In this document: positions 22,882-35,170 of the stretch, in pieces
Layout of the letters: the number at the start of each line of letters is the position of its first letter
Position numbering within the stretch: position 1 is the first letter of the stretch
Assembly: GCA_037903355.1 (NCBI GenBank)
Contig: JBAJFE010000027.1
Location: 186,001-250,000, forward strand
Direction: 5' to 3'
Length of the DNA: 64,000 nt
Origin: Trichuris trichiura
Lineage: Eukaryota > Nematoda > Enoplea > Trichinellida > Trichuridae
Translations under genes and position numbers: made by a program
The notes under the pieces: model-generated
What the model saw: only the letters and a program-made list of their open reading frames with translations
What the model was told of the DNA's origin: nothing
Database searches by the model: none

Positions 22882-23053
22882 TCACTCCCCTATTAGAGTT
22901 CAGGTCATGCAGGGGCGACTCACACGCGAAAGATTGAAAGTGACTCGTTTTGGCGAAGGCGCCAATGCTGCCGATGCGCTAGGTCGTTGGTGAGAAAAGC
23001 CGGTTTCATCCGATCGCCGGCTACCGTGACTTCGGCTCCGTTCTGTTCAATGA

Positions 23054-26000
23054 TCAGTGTTTTCTCGGTTCAGCGAAGGAAGCGTGCGGTCCTGAATAGC
23101 GGAGCGTCAGGATGCCGGGTGAACCTTCTTCCTGGACAAACACATGGCTGCAGTTATTGAGCCTGTGACTAACAAATGCGACTCTGGTATTCAGCCTGGG
23201 TTGAATGGAGCGCAACTTCCTCATTGCCGCCTTCATGACTCAGATGAAATCGGTTGGATTAACGTCTGCACGTTCGCTGGTTGATGCGATCAATTCAGCC
23301 GGCAAGTACAGGCTAGTTTCGCAGATCATCTCTACCGGTGCGAGTTCCAAATGAGCTTTCAAAACTGTGCGGATGCCCAGGAGGATTAGCGGCAATGCTA
23401 GCGTCCACTTGATGCCAGCTGCATGCATCCGGCTTATGGGCGCTGTTTTGAGCTGGCGATGGAATTGTTCGACTAGCCCATTCGCCTGTGGGTGATAAGC
23501 TGAGGTGGGCGTATGTTTTGCTCCCGTCAGCTTGTTCAGCGCGGTCCAGAGGTGAGACTCAAACTGCCTGCCTTGGTCTGTTGTTATCTGGCGCGGGACT
23601 TTAAAGCGGGCGATCCAGTTAGCTAGAAAGGTTTCCGCGATCGTCCGTACTGAAATGTCACGCACTGGCCATGCTTCTGGCCACCGGGAGAATCTATCGA
23701 CGGTTGTGAGGAGAAACTTGTAGCCACCAGACAACGGAAGAGGGCCGACGATGTCCACGTCTACGTCGTCAAGAAGAGCGGAGGGTAGCGAGACTTCCTT
23801 CAGGACTGACTTGGTATGACGATGGATTTTGGCTCACCGGCAATGGACATAGTACCGAACGCACTAGGCAGTGTCTCGCTGCACACGAAATGTGATGCCA
23901 AGAGACGCTTCGTGGCCCTGACGCCAGGATGCCACAGCCCATGGGGCGATTGGAAAACGGATGCTCTGAGCCCCACTGGTTGATAGATGTGCGGCTGGTC
24001 AGCGAAGAGGTCTTTCCACAGCGGATGCCCACTGCCTTTGATTGGCTCAGGTATTAATTTTAAAAAATTACTCCTTGGTCCACTGTAGTTTATCTTTGGT
24101 CTTTTGTGCAATGGCGACTTTTATGGCAGCTGACATGCCAGAATGGCCAAGTGCTACACAGAAGTTACGCGACAGCGCGTCTGCGACGACACTGTCTTTG
24201 CCTTTGAGGTGCCGCATGTTAGCATGCATGGTGGTGATGAGGTCTAGTTGGCGAATCGCTCGATCATTTTAAGTCTTGCGAGCAATTCTAGAAGGCTCGC
24301 ACCAGAGGCTTATGGTCCGTGTAGACGGTAAATTGGCGACCTTCAATCATCCAGCGGAAACGCTTAACTGCTGCACAGGCTGCTAATAGCTCTCGACCGA
24401 ATGTGTTATAACGCTTCTGGTGGTCTTGCAGGTGCCTTTAGAAGAAGGCTACTGGTTTCCATATGGAGTTAACGTATTGCTGAAGCATTTCACCGATAGC
24501 CTGGTCATATGCGCCGGCCATGAGCGCTAGTGGCGCGTCGAATCAGGGTGTTGAAGTAGTGTGGCGTTGGCCAATGCCAATTTGGCTTTATGAAAGGCCA
24601 TCAGAGCGTTGTGGGACTAAGCAATTTTTATAAGCGAAGAAAACGAGATGGCAACCAGAGGGCGTAAGATGACCGCCAGGTTCAGACAGAAACACCGGTA
24701 GAAGTTGATCATGCCAAGAAACTGGCGAAGTTCTTTGACAGTTACTGGCAGCGCGAACGTTTGTATGGCAGCGACTTTGTCAGGAGCTGAGCGTGTGCCG
24801 TCATGGTCTAGAAGATGACCGAGGAATACGAGTGACTGGGCGCCTAACATGCACTTCCGTGGGTTCACTTTAATTCCATAATTCGCCAGTCAGGCGAACA
24901 CCTTTTCGAGGAGAAGGAAATGCTCTGTTTCTGAGCTGCCAGCGAGCAGGACATCATCCACATAAGCAAAACGGCTATCCGTCTTTCGGAGTATCTTTTC
25001 TAGGAGGCGCTGGAAGGTTTGCGCCGCGTTGCGTAGACCGAAGGGCATCTTGAGGAATTCAAACAAGCCGAATAGTGTCGTCGTGGCTGTTTGAGTATGT
25101 TGCGGGGTCTCAAAGGCACTTGGTGGTAGGCAAGGTCAAGGTCGATCTTTGAGAAAGTCGTCTACCCATATAAGTTCGCGTTGAAGTCAGCGAGGTGAAG
25201 CAATGAATAGCGGACCGGCTTGGTGTTGCGATTGAGCTCGCGAAAGTCACCACACGGCTGCCATTGTCCTGGTTGCTGCTTCAGCACTGTGTGGGAAACA
25301 TGACCAACTACTATTTGATGGTTTGTTGATCCCCTGTCGAAGCAGGTCGCTGAAGTGCGCCTTTGCAGTACGCAGTCGCTCTGGTGCCAGTCGTCAGGCT
25401 CTCGCAAAGACAGGAAATCCCGTAGTTTCAATTGTATGTTGGAAATGCTCTAGCTGGTTTCGCTTGTGTTCAGTTCCGGACCCATATTGCTCGTGTGTTT
25501 CTACAAAGCATTTCAGAAGCTCGCCGAAATTATCTTCTTTTACTCTGACAACCGCTGCCGTGTTGCCTGGAGATTCGTCTGAGTGGTCTCCCGAGTGGAA
25601 GACCCAACTGTTGGCAAGATCGACTACTATGTGATGATAGTGAATGAAGTCTGCTGCAATGATCGCTGTTTCCACGTTAGCCACGGTAAAGGTCCATTTC
25701 GCTGGTGGCAATACATCGAAATGGATTGTAAGTGGTTTTAGACCCATGGAGAGTCACTGGCGTGCCGTTGATGGCATGTACCGAGGCAGTTGATTGTTTC
25801 CGTTGGCGACATGGGTTACCTGGTATTCGATTTGCTGGAATTAGACTCACTGCCGCACCCGTGTTAACACAAGGAGGTTCATTCCAGATCGCTGATCGAT
25901 CAGCAAAGCGAGCGAGCTCTGGTAAGGACTTCTCTTCGAAGGGCAACAATGCCGCTTGCACTTGGTGCGGCAAGCAACTCAGGAAAAGTTGTCGAATAGC

Positions 26001-26437
26001 TGATTCATTGCCTTGGTTCAGCTCGGCTGGCATCAACTGTTGTAGCCAGCGAAGGAAAACGGACGGTGGATGGCCTGCGCGAGCTCTTCATCAGTTATAG
26101 CTTGGCGAATCCGGTGGACCCTGCCATCCACGGGCTGGTCGAGGCATATTGCTTTGAAGACTGTGAAAGGTGCGGTTTGTTGGCCAGCCGTCAGTATGAA
26201 GTCGCATAGTGTCCTGAAAGTTTCTTCAGTAATCGCACTAAGCGCCAGGTCGAACATGGTTTCCTCATCGTGGACGTGTCTATGTCGAAAGAACAGATCC
26301 AGCCTAGCGAACCAGAGCTCGGGATTCGTGAATAGGAAGGTAGGAACAGCCAAAGATGTGGGCACTGAGGGCTGGGGTGTCTCTGGCTCAGCAGTTAGCG
26401 CGGTGGACGGCTGAGAGCAGTTTCCTTTCTTACCCAT
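23054..26437 (-). pseudogene. gypsy gag-pol remnant
   Basis: Reading the minus strand from 26437: a gag-like segment (LFTNPELWFARLDLFFRHR, 26437-26033; NESAIRQLFLSCLPHQVQAA, from 26036), then a protease with the active-site aspartate changed (VNTGAAVSLIPANR where DTGA is expected). Next is reverse transcriptase with YVDDVLLAG (about 24960) and VFLGHLLDHDGTRSAPDKV followed by LRQFLGMINFYR (24868-24617), an RNase H region (about 24300-24600), and integrase with DIVGPLPLSGGYKF, TDQGRQFESHLW and GLVEQFHRQLK (23758-23240), which carry the D, D and E residues. Frames shift repeatedly between these parts. Such polyproteins copy element RNA to DNA and insert it; this one is dead. Confidence 0.9.
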
Positions 26438-26456
26438 TTTTCGAACGGCTCACCAA

Positions 26457-26579
26457 CGTAGGACACAAGAACTGATTCAACGCAAACTGAGTTATGAATA
26501 ATTCGTGTGTGATTTCCAGTTAAATAGCGACATATGGTAATTGTGCTCTAAGGTTTAATCGTGAAACATGCACCCTACA
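26457..26579 (-). repeat. 5' LTR of gypsy element
   Basis: The partner of 22746-22881, about 13 bp shorter because of a small deletion near its outer end. It is adjacent to the gag start on the minus strand. Confidence 0.88.
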
Positions 26580-26584
26580 CTGCA

Positions 26585-27521
26585 TAATAGCGGTGAAGAA
26601 TTTTCAAGAAAATTCGGAGAACTTTGTTTCTGGAACTTTCGTTCAGTAAAGTTGCACTTTTCAATGCATAGCCGACAAGTGCGGACCTTTGTTGCATATT
26701 CAGTGTTCAAGATGCTACGTTATGCTTACACTTTTTGTTTTATTCACCACTGTCTTTCCCGCAATTTAAATCAAGGAGAAAGTATTTTACGTTTATTTCT
26801 CGTATGCCCAGTCTTGGGAAGTGACTTGGTAGGCAATTGTCACCGAAATGTGAAGAAACTATGCCATGCAGCAGAGCATTACAACCTAATTATTATATTG
26901 ATGAGCAGTTTACTGTATCAATGCGTAGTTATTTTCCTGTTCAGGTTTGATGCGTTTACCAGCGTTGTACTTGCATAAGGCTCACTTGCAAAGTGTTAAT
27001 TGTTAAAGACTAGTCGATTAAATGTTGTCCCTTCAAGCTGTTAAGTTCGTATACTCTTTACTCGTTTTAAAACGCTGGCGCATTTTGTGAATACCGAAAG
27101 TGAATGTGCAGTTAAGGGAGCTGCGTGGATCTACATTCAGTCTCAGTTGTGGCCACTCAGTTTAGTTTTATATTTTTATACGAATTCTCAAAGTTAATTG
27201 AGGAGTAGCAAAAAACTGTTGTCGCGTAACATGGAATGTATGTCGCTAACAAATGATTTATGGTTAAAAATGATTAAAAACACGTCTTTGTAGTAGGATG
27301 AATATGTCGCAGTCAAAGTTGACTTGTGCTGTTCTGATTTTGAACTTGTATGTACGCAAACTTTAATAAAGAATCTTCTCTTTCTCCTCTTGTATGTTTC
27401 AACGGTTTTATAGAAGCGTTTCTTTTTCGTTGGCTAGAATACGTACGCGTTTTAAAGCATTTCTTTGGTTTTATCTCCCATCCGTTCGTTCCTTTCGTAC
27501 TTTAGGTCAGTGCCAGCAAAA
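26585..27521. other. Intergenic, nothing recognised
   Basis: A 136-residue frame at 26568-26978 begins inside the LTR and has no recognisable domain. A poly(A)-like AATAAA occurs at 27366. Otherwise nothing is assigned. Confidence 0.35.
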
Positions 27522-28907
27522 ATGTCGGATTTCGTTGTCGAGAATAACTATCGTCAACGCATAACAGCTCTTGAGCTGGCATTATGCAAGATCGCCTGCA
27601 CTAAACAGAACGTAAAACTCAATACGGAAGCTGTAAGCGATTCCTATTTGCCCATAATTTCATTACATTGTATTGCTCAACCCAGGTGAAGAAAGAGGTC
27701 CATCGCTCTTTTGCACAACAAGTTTGCTACTTCCGTCAACGGGAGCAGCAACTTATCGATCAAGTTGAAACAATATCAAACTCGAAGAACCACAACTTGT
27801 CCCAACAGGAGTGCCTCCTCCAACAGAATTTAGGTAAACTTGCCAGTAGAACTAATGCAATTTCGGTTTAGAAAATCCACCAAGGGAGAGCACTAGGAAT
27901 GTTTCGCCTTTTATTGCAGTTTAACTTTATACTTTGAGATTTCTCTTAGCTATGCTTTTAAGCCGTTTGCAAGGATGGTCTGCAGAAATTTCAAAAAGCT
28001 GCTAAGGCGAATGGAAACAGCGACCGTTGTTGCGAGGAATTCCGGGACTTTCTTAACAGGTTTGTTCTTCACGTTCCGTGAGCGTCTATTAATCGGTTCC
28101 CCGCAGCTTTTACCTGTTTGATCTTGAACCATGCGAATCGCCCAATATTTTTTTAAATGTTAACCACGACGCTTTGCGAAAGGCCATTTTTTTGTTCGGT
28201 GATATCAAAATAGATAAACATTTTAAGGTAAGGCGGCAATGCAGCTTAAGTGCAGAAGTATGTTATTGTTGCATTCAGGCTCCAACCAGCCTACCTTACG
28301 CGCTTGAAGATTATGATGACGAAGAGTTGCTGCACGGTCTTTTAGGAAAGAAGAGATTGCCTTTTTCCAATACAGTATATCGTTTTTAATTTCTATTTCT
28401 TTTCTGTTAGTTGTGATTTACTTAGGTGTCCATGCGCCCTCCTTGGCCTTTGTCAGATTCAGACAGTTTAGCCTTGTGTAGAGCTCTTACGGCTAACTTA
28501 AGCGACGAAGAGGAGAAACTCAAAGGGACACTTGCAGGCAGTTCCCGCTCGACGCATTCCGTTTCTTGGCAGCTGAAGCGTAGGAACGATCTGTACAGTT
28601 GGCTGCATTATATCAAGAATAACGCAGAAATGGAGCCAACTTTCGTTTCAGATCGCTTCATATTGGGAGACGTACATTTTATTCTTGTAAGTGATTGTTC
28701 AGCTTGTAGCCATCCAATAATTTAGGCTGGAAGCGATGTTTCACGTGCTGCAACAGAAACAAAGATGGAAAGTGACCTACGCTCACTTGCTTTGGTAAGA
28801 AGACGATTCTATTTACTTCTCTTCGAACACATAACTTTTCTTTTAGGGATTATAAACTTTCATGTGACGTAATTTTATTTACAGAGATAGACTTGGAACT
28901 TTACTAA
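27522..28907 (+). CDS. Coiled-coil gene resembling the ARA70 (NCOA4) domain, exon ends partly uncertain
   Basis: Exons 27522-27632 (MSDFVVENNYRQRITALELA) and 27686-27833 (VKKEVHRSFAQQVCYFRQREQQLIDQVETI) join in phase. A third exon is likely at 27963-28059 (LQKFQKAAKANGNSDRCCEEF), then later ones within 28280-28347 (SLPYALEDYDDEELLHG), 28426-28689 (SDEEEKLKGTLAGSS ... RNDLYSWLHYIKNNAEME), 28728-28796, and possibly a terminal exon ending at 28907. The pattern of basic and aromatic residues with a LRxREQxLLxQV-like helix resembles the ARA70 coiled coil of NCOA4, the ferritin-autophagy receptor. That match is by eye only, and any helical bundle protein could look similar. A further exon-like frame at 34181-34510 might belong to this gene beyond the transposon block. 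Confidence 0.45.
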
Positions 28908-29366
28908 AGCTCCAGCTTTCGGGCGTTTCACCTTCTCTCCTCTTCAGCGGCTGAACTATAAAAGTGCAGTTGAACTTCCGTAAGTTGACTAGCCAAGAGG
29001 CTGAAGAAAACTAGTCAGCATAAAAAGGTTGTGGCTATAAGGGGGGACTGGCTGAATAGATTAGTATCTGTACACGTTTTATTCTGCTGTACAGCGTCTA
29101 TTGGACGTCTATTTTATGGCGAGGTGCGTAAAAATAACACTGCAGAATCATGCATAGGCTTGCTGAAGGGGCTACGGTGCTTGCTGAAAAAGGTGTCAAT
29201 TCTAGTCTGGTACTTCTTCTTACTACAAACAAGCGGCAAGGGCGGCCTCCGCGCTAGCTACACCGCTCAGCATCTTTGGACATTTTTCAGCAGCAAAACA
29301 CCTCAGCTGCGCTAACATGCGCCTGATGTCCTCTTCCCTCAGCTTTTGTACCATTTCTGTCTCATT

Positions 29367-29764
29367 TTGTTCTAATCTCTTCGTATCGGAATCTTCAGAC
29401 CGTTTTTTAATGAACGTTTATTGCATAAACGTTTAATGCCAAGCTTTCGGGCCTCGCCGTGGCCAGTCGTCGGCGCAATTTGTGCTGCCCATCGGGTCTG
29501 GCATTATGTTAGCAAGCCGCCCCATCCGAACAACTTTGGCGGAGATCTCAGCCGTCAGGTCTATCTTGACCCGTTGGGCCTTGGTCCCATCTAGTCAGTC
29601 AGACTTTGCGGCGAGCACCCAACCGACCTTCCACGACGGCGGCACACTAACTTAGTAAACGTTTGTGCAATAAACGTTAATTAAAAAAACGGGCTGAAAA
29701 TTCCGCTACGAAAAAATTAGAACAAAATCTCTGAACGTCCGTTAGAAGAAAAGAAAAAAGAAAA
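29367..29764. mobile_element. Palindromic PLE-derived insertion (family B), 398 bp
   Basis: A 15-bp repeat, catttctgtctcatt (29352-29366 and 29765-29779), brackets it. The two arms are inverted copies of the block around gttttttaatgaacgtttattgca, with the hammerhead region present only in decayed form (CCGACGA instead of CTGANGA at about 29480). No coding sequence is present. Confidence 0.8.
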
Positions 29765-30269
29765 CATTTCTGTCTCATTGTCACTTTCTTCCTCTGCGTC
29801 ATCTCCTGCGCTACGTGCTTCTACGTTCATTGCTGTTTTGGCTAGCATAGATTAGAGTACTGCTCGCGGGTTAGGTTCGGTAGAAGTGCCCGCCTCATCA
29901 TCCATTGCCACGAAATAGACGAAATCTAATCCTTCAATCTCTGCCCCGCCAGTCGGACTATAAGGCTGGAACTCGAAATCATCGTCTTCGTCTCTGACGA
30001 ACCCAGTTCTCCTGAAGCACTTCCTTATTGCTTTCAGTTGAACCTTATTCCAGGAAGAATCGATCTAGAGTACGGCGTCCAAATCATTAATGGATGCAGC
30101 AACGGAAGTCGCTCCCACAGATGAGCTGGTGAATTCTGCTTTGCTAATGACCTACTGCAGAAGCTGGGTCCGGTGTTTCGCTTTAAATGTCTTAATTACT
30201 CCTTGATATATGAGCTGGGCTTTTCAGGAACTGTTTGGAGGCAGGAACTTCAACGTGACGTTTGTTAGG

Positions 30270-31110
30270 TGCCTCACGCGGGGTGGCTCGGGCAGTTGTC
30301 TACTGCCAATAAGATGGAACGTTTAATTCGCTTCATCTGTCGATCGACACTTACCCACTCCTCGAATATGGTGACTGTCATCCAGGCGGATTTATTTGAT
30401 CTCCAAGTGGCAGGGAGGTCATCAGGCTTCAAGTTCTTAAAAGCTCGGAATTTCGTTGACTTACCAATGACCAATGGCTTCAACTTCTCCCCAGTTGCGC
30501 TTGCACAAAGAAGCACGGTGAAGCGTTCCTGGGAGAGCTTCCCGCTTTTGCATTTATCGCCTTTTAGTACAACGCTTCTATCAGGCATAGCCTTGAAGAA
30601 CAAGCCGTATTCATCAGCATTGAAAATGTCTTCTTCCTTGAAGCCACTGGCGAAATAACGAAACTTCGCGACGAAGTCTTCCAAGACAGGAACTTCGTCA
30701 GATTCGCCGCATAAGATTTTCTGGGGGTTTTATAACGGAGCTTGAACTTCTCGAGTCAATTGCCTGATGCTTGAAAGCCTGTCAACCTGAATTCCACGGC
30801 GCATCTTCTAGCAACATCCTGGATCATTAGGCCAGACATTCGTGCATCATGCTCTCATTTGCTTAAACCAACCTAACGCTGCTTCATTGGCTTGGTCGAG
30901 GGCGGTTCTTCTCCTGTTTCGCAGCGTGTGTCCCCTTTCTTTATTATATCTTTCCAAGTATTCACGTTTACGTCTCTGGATGTTGCTAACGGTAGTCTTG
31001 CTGACATGAAACCGTTCCGCTGTCTACCTTTGACTGTTGGTTTCGAGAAAGCGGTTAAGATGCACCTTTTCTTTCAGTGCCAACTTTCTCAATTCTTTCC
31101 GTTGGGCCAT
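30270..31110 (-). pseudogene. Tigger transposase, broken
   Basis: The N-terminal CENP-B-like helix-turn-helix lies around 31110-30900 on the minus strand (QRKELRKLALKEKVHLNRFL ... ERFHVSKTTVSNIQRRKREY). The catalytic domain at 30684-30274 has the first aspartate in IFNADEYGLFFKAMPDRS and the second in ILLAVDNCPSHPA. The middle and the end are interrupted, so the protein is truncated. Tigger-type enzymes mobilise DNA at TA. Confidence 0.85.
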
Positions 31111-31237
31111 AGTGCGAACCGTAAGCCGCTTGGTAGCTATTACTGCGTAAGCCAGAATACCTTTACTTGTCAAGACGCGCTAAGGCTACCACCCGCACCG
31201 GTACAGCAGAGCGGATGAATAGAGTTGGGCTCGATTT

Positions 31238-32090
31238 GTGTCTGTGATGTTGTCTCCCCACCAGAAGTACAGGCGGTAAATTCAAATGGCGACAACTGGC
31301 AATTACTACGTTACCTGAACAATGGCTGTCCTAAGCTATTGTTCACCGTGCACTGCTGCGAGCGATGCGTATCAGCGAAGGAACGCAGCACACCTGGAAA
31401 CAGTTGACCGTTCTGGTAATTGTTTCTATGTGCGTGCTATAACCGTGCCGGCCATCCTGTCCTGCGCTAGCCTAAGCCTAAACCTTAACATGACGCGTGT
31501 TCGTTGCTGCTGTTGGGTTTTGCTGTTTTGACCGTGGCGCAAATGACAAGAAGCATAGCGCAAAGTAACGTTATTTAGCGATCGCTGAACACGCGAGCAA
31601 TGAATAACGCAAGAGGGGAATAAGCATACGTACTGCTAACGCAGGCGCTCAGCCTGACGAAGGCGAAGCGTCGATTTCGCTGGAGGCGCATCCAACGGGT
31701 TCACTCGGGTGTACCCAATCAGGCAGAAGGAGCCAGTGCCTCCTTACGGTGGCTCCACTTGTCGATGGAAAGTTGTCACTATATCCCGGGACAGACATAA
31801 CGCAGAATGAGATTTTTCCTGTTTACCAAGGAACGCCGCAGCTCCGACAGTTGACCTGCGATGCTTTTCAAGAATTGCTAGACGAAATCTCAGCTTGAAC
31901 ACCTGCAGGCCCCATTGTGTTTCCCGTAACTTCAATGCATGCGCACCTGCTAAATTCCATGCATTCACTAAACCTGACGATAACGTCCGTCCCGGTGTGC
32001 TGATAACAACCATTTATTACGCTGTAGAGTCGCAGATTACGCGTTGAAGTAGCCGCCTGAACTTCCGGTGGGGGACAACACCAGAAACCC
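31238..32090 (+). mobile_element. Copy 2 of the long-TIR DNA element, 853 bp
   Basis: It is flanked by ctcgattt (31230-31237) and ctcgattc (32091-32098), an 8-bp target duplication with one mismatch, inside the Tigger element. Terminal inverted repeats extend over about 50 bp (gttgtctccccaccagaagt inward from the left; gttgtcccccaccggaagtt from the right). It contains only about three decayed TTAGGC-like units (31467-31486), where copy 3 has a long array. Confidence 0.85.
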
Positions 32091-32518
32091 CTCGATTCGT
32101 CGTATTTCGTTCCATGGGAGAAAGCTGCCGACGCATAGGTGAGGGGTTATGTAATTGAGGAAGCGCGCAAGTTTCGCCGGCGAGCATGAGAATTGCATTA
32201 TCAACGCGACGGAACCGGTTGTCTCTTCAGGAATCTCCAATGCACGTTAATGAAAAATTTCGTTACGTTGAGTAATAGCACACTGAGGCAATGATGGTTA
32301 ACAGCTGCTAGCGACCGACACAGCAAACTGAAGTGGTCAACGTGAAAGGGCCAACAAGCTTTGAGTCCGTATACCACGTCATGGCCAAAGCGCTCAACTT
32401 CCCAATTAAGGAGATGGCCAATGTATAGAGGCTGTCCTTGCGCTAATTCATGTGCGAACCAACCAACTTGTCAAATTTCAGTCAACTTAAGGAGGTAGTC
32501 AGCTCGGAGGTAGAACTG

Positions 32519-33340
32519 TATAATGGAATTTTGGTAAAAATGAAACAGCCGAAAATACTGGGTTTTAATGAAGTTCTAACGTGATTCTCTGTAAATAAGT
32601 TTGCATTCCGTTTTTGTCTTTGTTATCGTTGAGGCATATTCGAAGACAAGGCACAGCTTCACTGACATTTGAAGCAAGAGAATGCATCATAATGCGTTCA
32701 CTGGTCTAAGCTTAAAAATATTTCGGTTTCTTTAATAATCAGGAAGGAGAAATCGTGGTGTCTTGGTACGGGACCATATATTTTCATAATGAAAAAACTT
32801 TATTACGGATCGGTTCCCGTTTATGTATATAAAAGAGACTCTGGAGCTTTCGGGTTAGAGGAAGGAGAAATATATTTTATTGCGAAATATAGTTCTGCCG
32901 TGTAATTTTATGCGACTGCAGTAACTTTTTAATGCTTACCCGGATGTCGGTCTCCGTTTTATGGTCACGAAGTTCCGTATTAATGAGAATATACAGTTGA
33001 ACAAAGAATTGTTGGCAATAAGATAGTTTAAGGGAGGCACAATACTCACAACTTTCGCTTTTTTAATTCAGCGAAAACGTGACACTTTTTAGCGACGTGA
33101 ACTCTGTCAACTGATTTGCTTCTTGGCGCGGTTAATGTTTGTTTGCCTTTTCTTATTTTCTCTATCGCGCAGCAGTTTCGTATTTGCTTTTTCAGAAGCG
33201 AAAATTTACATGTTTCGAACCCACCGAATAGTTTCTTCTGCGGTTTAGCGGTTTTCTAAATGTTCAAGCCGACTACTTCCGCTTGCTTATGCAGGCCATT
33301 TTGGGTAACAGACGGAACATTTTACGTTATCGAAGGTACC
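32519..33340. other. Intergenic, nothing recognised
   Basis: A/T-rich sequence between mobile elements without a supported gene or repeat. Confidence 0.4.
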
Positions 33341-33348
33341 TTTTAAAG

Positions 33349-33819
33349 CAGGGGTGAGGAACCTTTTTGCTGCCGCGGACTGTTCAGACGTTTATAAGAC
33401 CATTCCGGGCCGTAAAGAATACTCGACCGAACAACATAACTTGCTTTGTTTGCATGTATGTTCAGTCGCCGCTCTAACAAAGCGATAAGGTGAGATAAGA
33501 ATAATACTTTGGGTCGGTAGGCGGCATGTGGTGCACGCTACCTACGCGCACATTAGCGCCGCTTACTGCTTACCTCCGAGGACTAACGATATCGGTTTGT
33601 CGACAGGGAGCCGACGGCAAAGCAGTCTTCCTAACCAGCCTGATGCTCCCTGCTTGTTACGCAAGATTTACCTTATCACTAGGCTTCACATACAACCAGT
33701 TTACCTCATTTTCAAAACATAATCTCCCACAGTCACATTTCACTGAATCTCGCATGCAAGTGCAGTTGCCTCAGCGGTTGGAAGGGAATACTTCGCGGGC
33801 CAGACATTCCCCACCCCTG
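33349..33819 (+). mobile_element. Non-autonomous hAT MITE, complete, 471 bp
   Basis: The ends are CAGGGGTGAGGAACCTTTTT and its inverse (ccccacccctg), flanked by ttttaaag/ttttgaag (8 bp, one mismatch). The 543-830 copy is a half relative. Nothing coding is inside. Confidence 0.88.
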
Positions 33820-34180
33820 TTTTGAAGGTTTTGGGATTAAATCTTCCAATACTTGGTTAAACCACTGTTAGACAATTCAATGCAAAGTTATTTATGGCTT
33901 ACCGAAGTTTGGGGAACATTCTTTGTTTGCTTATTCCCGCTCAGTGTTTTCAAACTGCATACGCTGCCTGAGGAGGATTCACCTTTAGTTAATGGTCATT
34001 GTACATTTTGTAGCTGCTCGGTGTTTTAGGAAGACAAGACGTCCATTTTTTCCTGCGACTCCTTTGAACATATAGGCAGCAGCACGAATACGACAACCAT
34101 TCGATCAATTGAAGATCAATTCAAAAGAGTTTGCTGATGAGATGGAAAACTCCTCTGCTTAATGTAGTACGCTGTAGATT

Positions 34181-34510
34181 TTGAATTCGTCAGCAAGCCA
34201 GTGGCTCAGCCCCAGTCTCGGTGATACCAATTCCGCAGCAAAGGATAGTTCGCTTTTCGACATTCACAAACCTTGCGTCCCTTTGAGAAATACCTCTACC
34301 CAACAACTGCCGGTGCGAGAATCGTCCAGAGAATGCAGTGGTAGCGATACCAGCCAGTCAGCAGAAGTTAAGAGGATGAAATTCAGTTACTTATGTAAGC
34401 ACTGTTTCAGATCTAACGTGGACGTCTCCGCAGCCTTGACAGAACATTGCAACAAAATATGGAAATCAGAGAACAGCTTATGGCTTCCTAAATCATCGGT
34501 AGACCTGTGA
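34181..34510 (+). CDS. Possible terminal exon, unassigned
   Basis: A 109-codon open frame is preceded by a plausible acceptor (tttgaattcgtcag, ending near 34191). It is Ser/Thr-rich at first (SQWLSPSLGDTNSAAKDSS) and then carries CKHCF and an HC pair, which could be a degenerate metal-binding turn. It stops at 34510, just before a PLE insertion. It may be the last exon of the gene that starts at 27522, separated by the Tigger block; no family is recognised. Confidence 0.25.
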   Translation: MNSSASQWLSPSLGDTNSAAKDSSLFDIHKPCVPLRNTSTQQLPVRESSRECSGSDTSQSAEVKRMKFSYLCKHCFRSNVDVSAALTEHCNKIWKSENSLWLPKSSVDL

Positions 34511-34670
34511 TACTTCAACCGATGTTTTACACGAAGATAATTAGCTCAGTTGATTTTATTCTTCTTTTTTCTCCTTGCTAACGGGTGGGTTATTCAGAAT
34601 AAAAAATTTTTGCGGCTTTGCTACCCGTTCGTTAAAAAACGTTTATTTCCAAACGTTTAACCCGCGGAGC

Positions 34671-34699
34671 TTTCGGGCCACACCAGGGCTCGTCATCAG
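34671..34699 (-). ncRNA. Hammerhead-ribozyme-like motif (PLE family B, left arm)
   Basis: Minus strand: CTGATGA, C, then a helix II with one mismatch (GAGCC/GGCCC), then GAAAGC. It is paired head-to-head with the motif at 35141. Confidence 0.5.
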
Positions 34700-35140
34700 C
34701 GCTAAGTGCGCCGCCCGTCGGGTTGGTCATTATGTTAGCAAGCCGCTCTGTCGACCGACCTTGGCGAGGGGACCTCAGCCGTCAGGTCCATCCTGACCTG
34801 TCGGGCCTTAGTCCAACCTGGTCAGTCAGACTTTGCGGCGAGCACCCAACCGACCTTCCGCGACGGCGGCAGCACTAACAATGAGGTACAACGAGCGTAC
34901 AAATGATATACCCGTGTGTTTTAAACAGACGGGTTTTAAACTCTCTTCTTTCCAGGTCTTTACCTTCTTTATTCTCAGCCACTCGTTGTCCTCTTTGTTG
35001 TCCGTGCCCGCACACACACATATTAATTTTATTCTTCTTTTTTCTCCTTGCTAACGGGTGCGTTATTCAGAATAAAAAGGTCGGACGGACGGAACGGCTT
35101 GCTTACATAATGACCGACCCGACGGGCGGCGCTCTTAGCG

Positions 35141-35170
35141 CTGATGACGGGCCCCGGTGTGGCCCGAAAA
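35141..35170 (+). ncRNA. Hammerhead-ribozyme-like motif (PLE family B, right arm)
   Basis: CTGATGA, C, perfect 5-bp helix II GGGCC/GGCCC with a 7-base loop, then GAAAA. Confidence 0.6.

Larger units (their letters stand above)
22746..26579 (-). mobile_element. Ty3/gypsy LTR retrotransposon, complete but degenerate
   Basis: Short LTRs (22746-22881 and 26457-26579) flank a minus-strand gag-pol remnant, and a 5-bp target duplication ctgca lies outside (22741-22745 and 26580-26584). A purine-rich tract (aggggagtga on the minus strand) abuts the 3' LTR and a TTGGTGAGCCG stretch abuts the 5' LTR, the positions of the polypurine tract and primer-binding site. Protease, reverse transcriptase and integrase occur in gypsy order. 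The two LTRs differ at many sites, so the insertion is old. Confidence 0.92.
28967..32518 (-). mobile_element. Tigger-like DNA transposon with two nested insertions
   Basis: The left end cagttgaacttccgtaagttgac and right end (inward: cagttctacctccgagctgac) are the CAGTnGAACCTCC...AAGTTGAC termini of Tigger elements; the same termini bound the MITE at 40047. A broken transposase lies at 30270-31110. Two later insertions lie inside: a palindromic PLE piece (29367-29764) and the long-TIR element (31238-32090). TA is present after the right end; the left junction is blurred. Confidence 0.78.
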
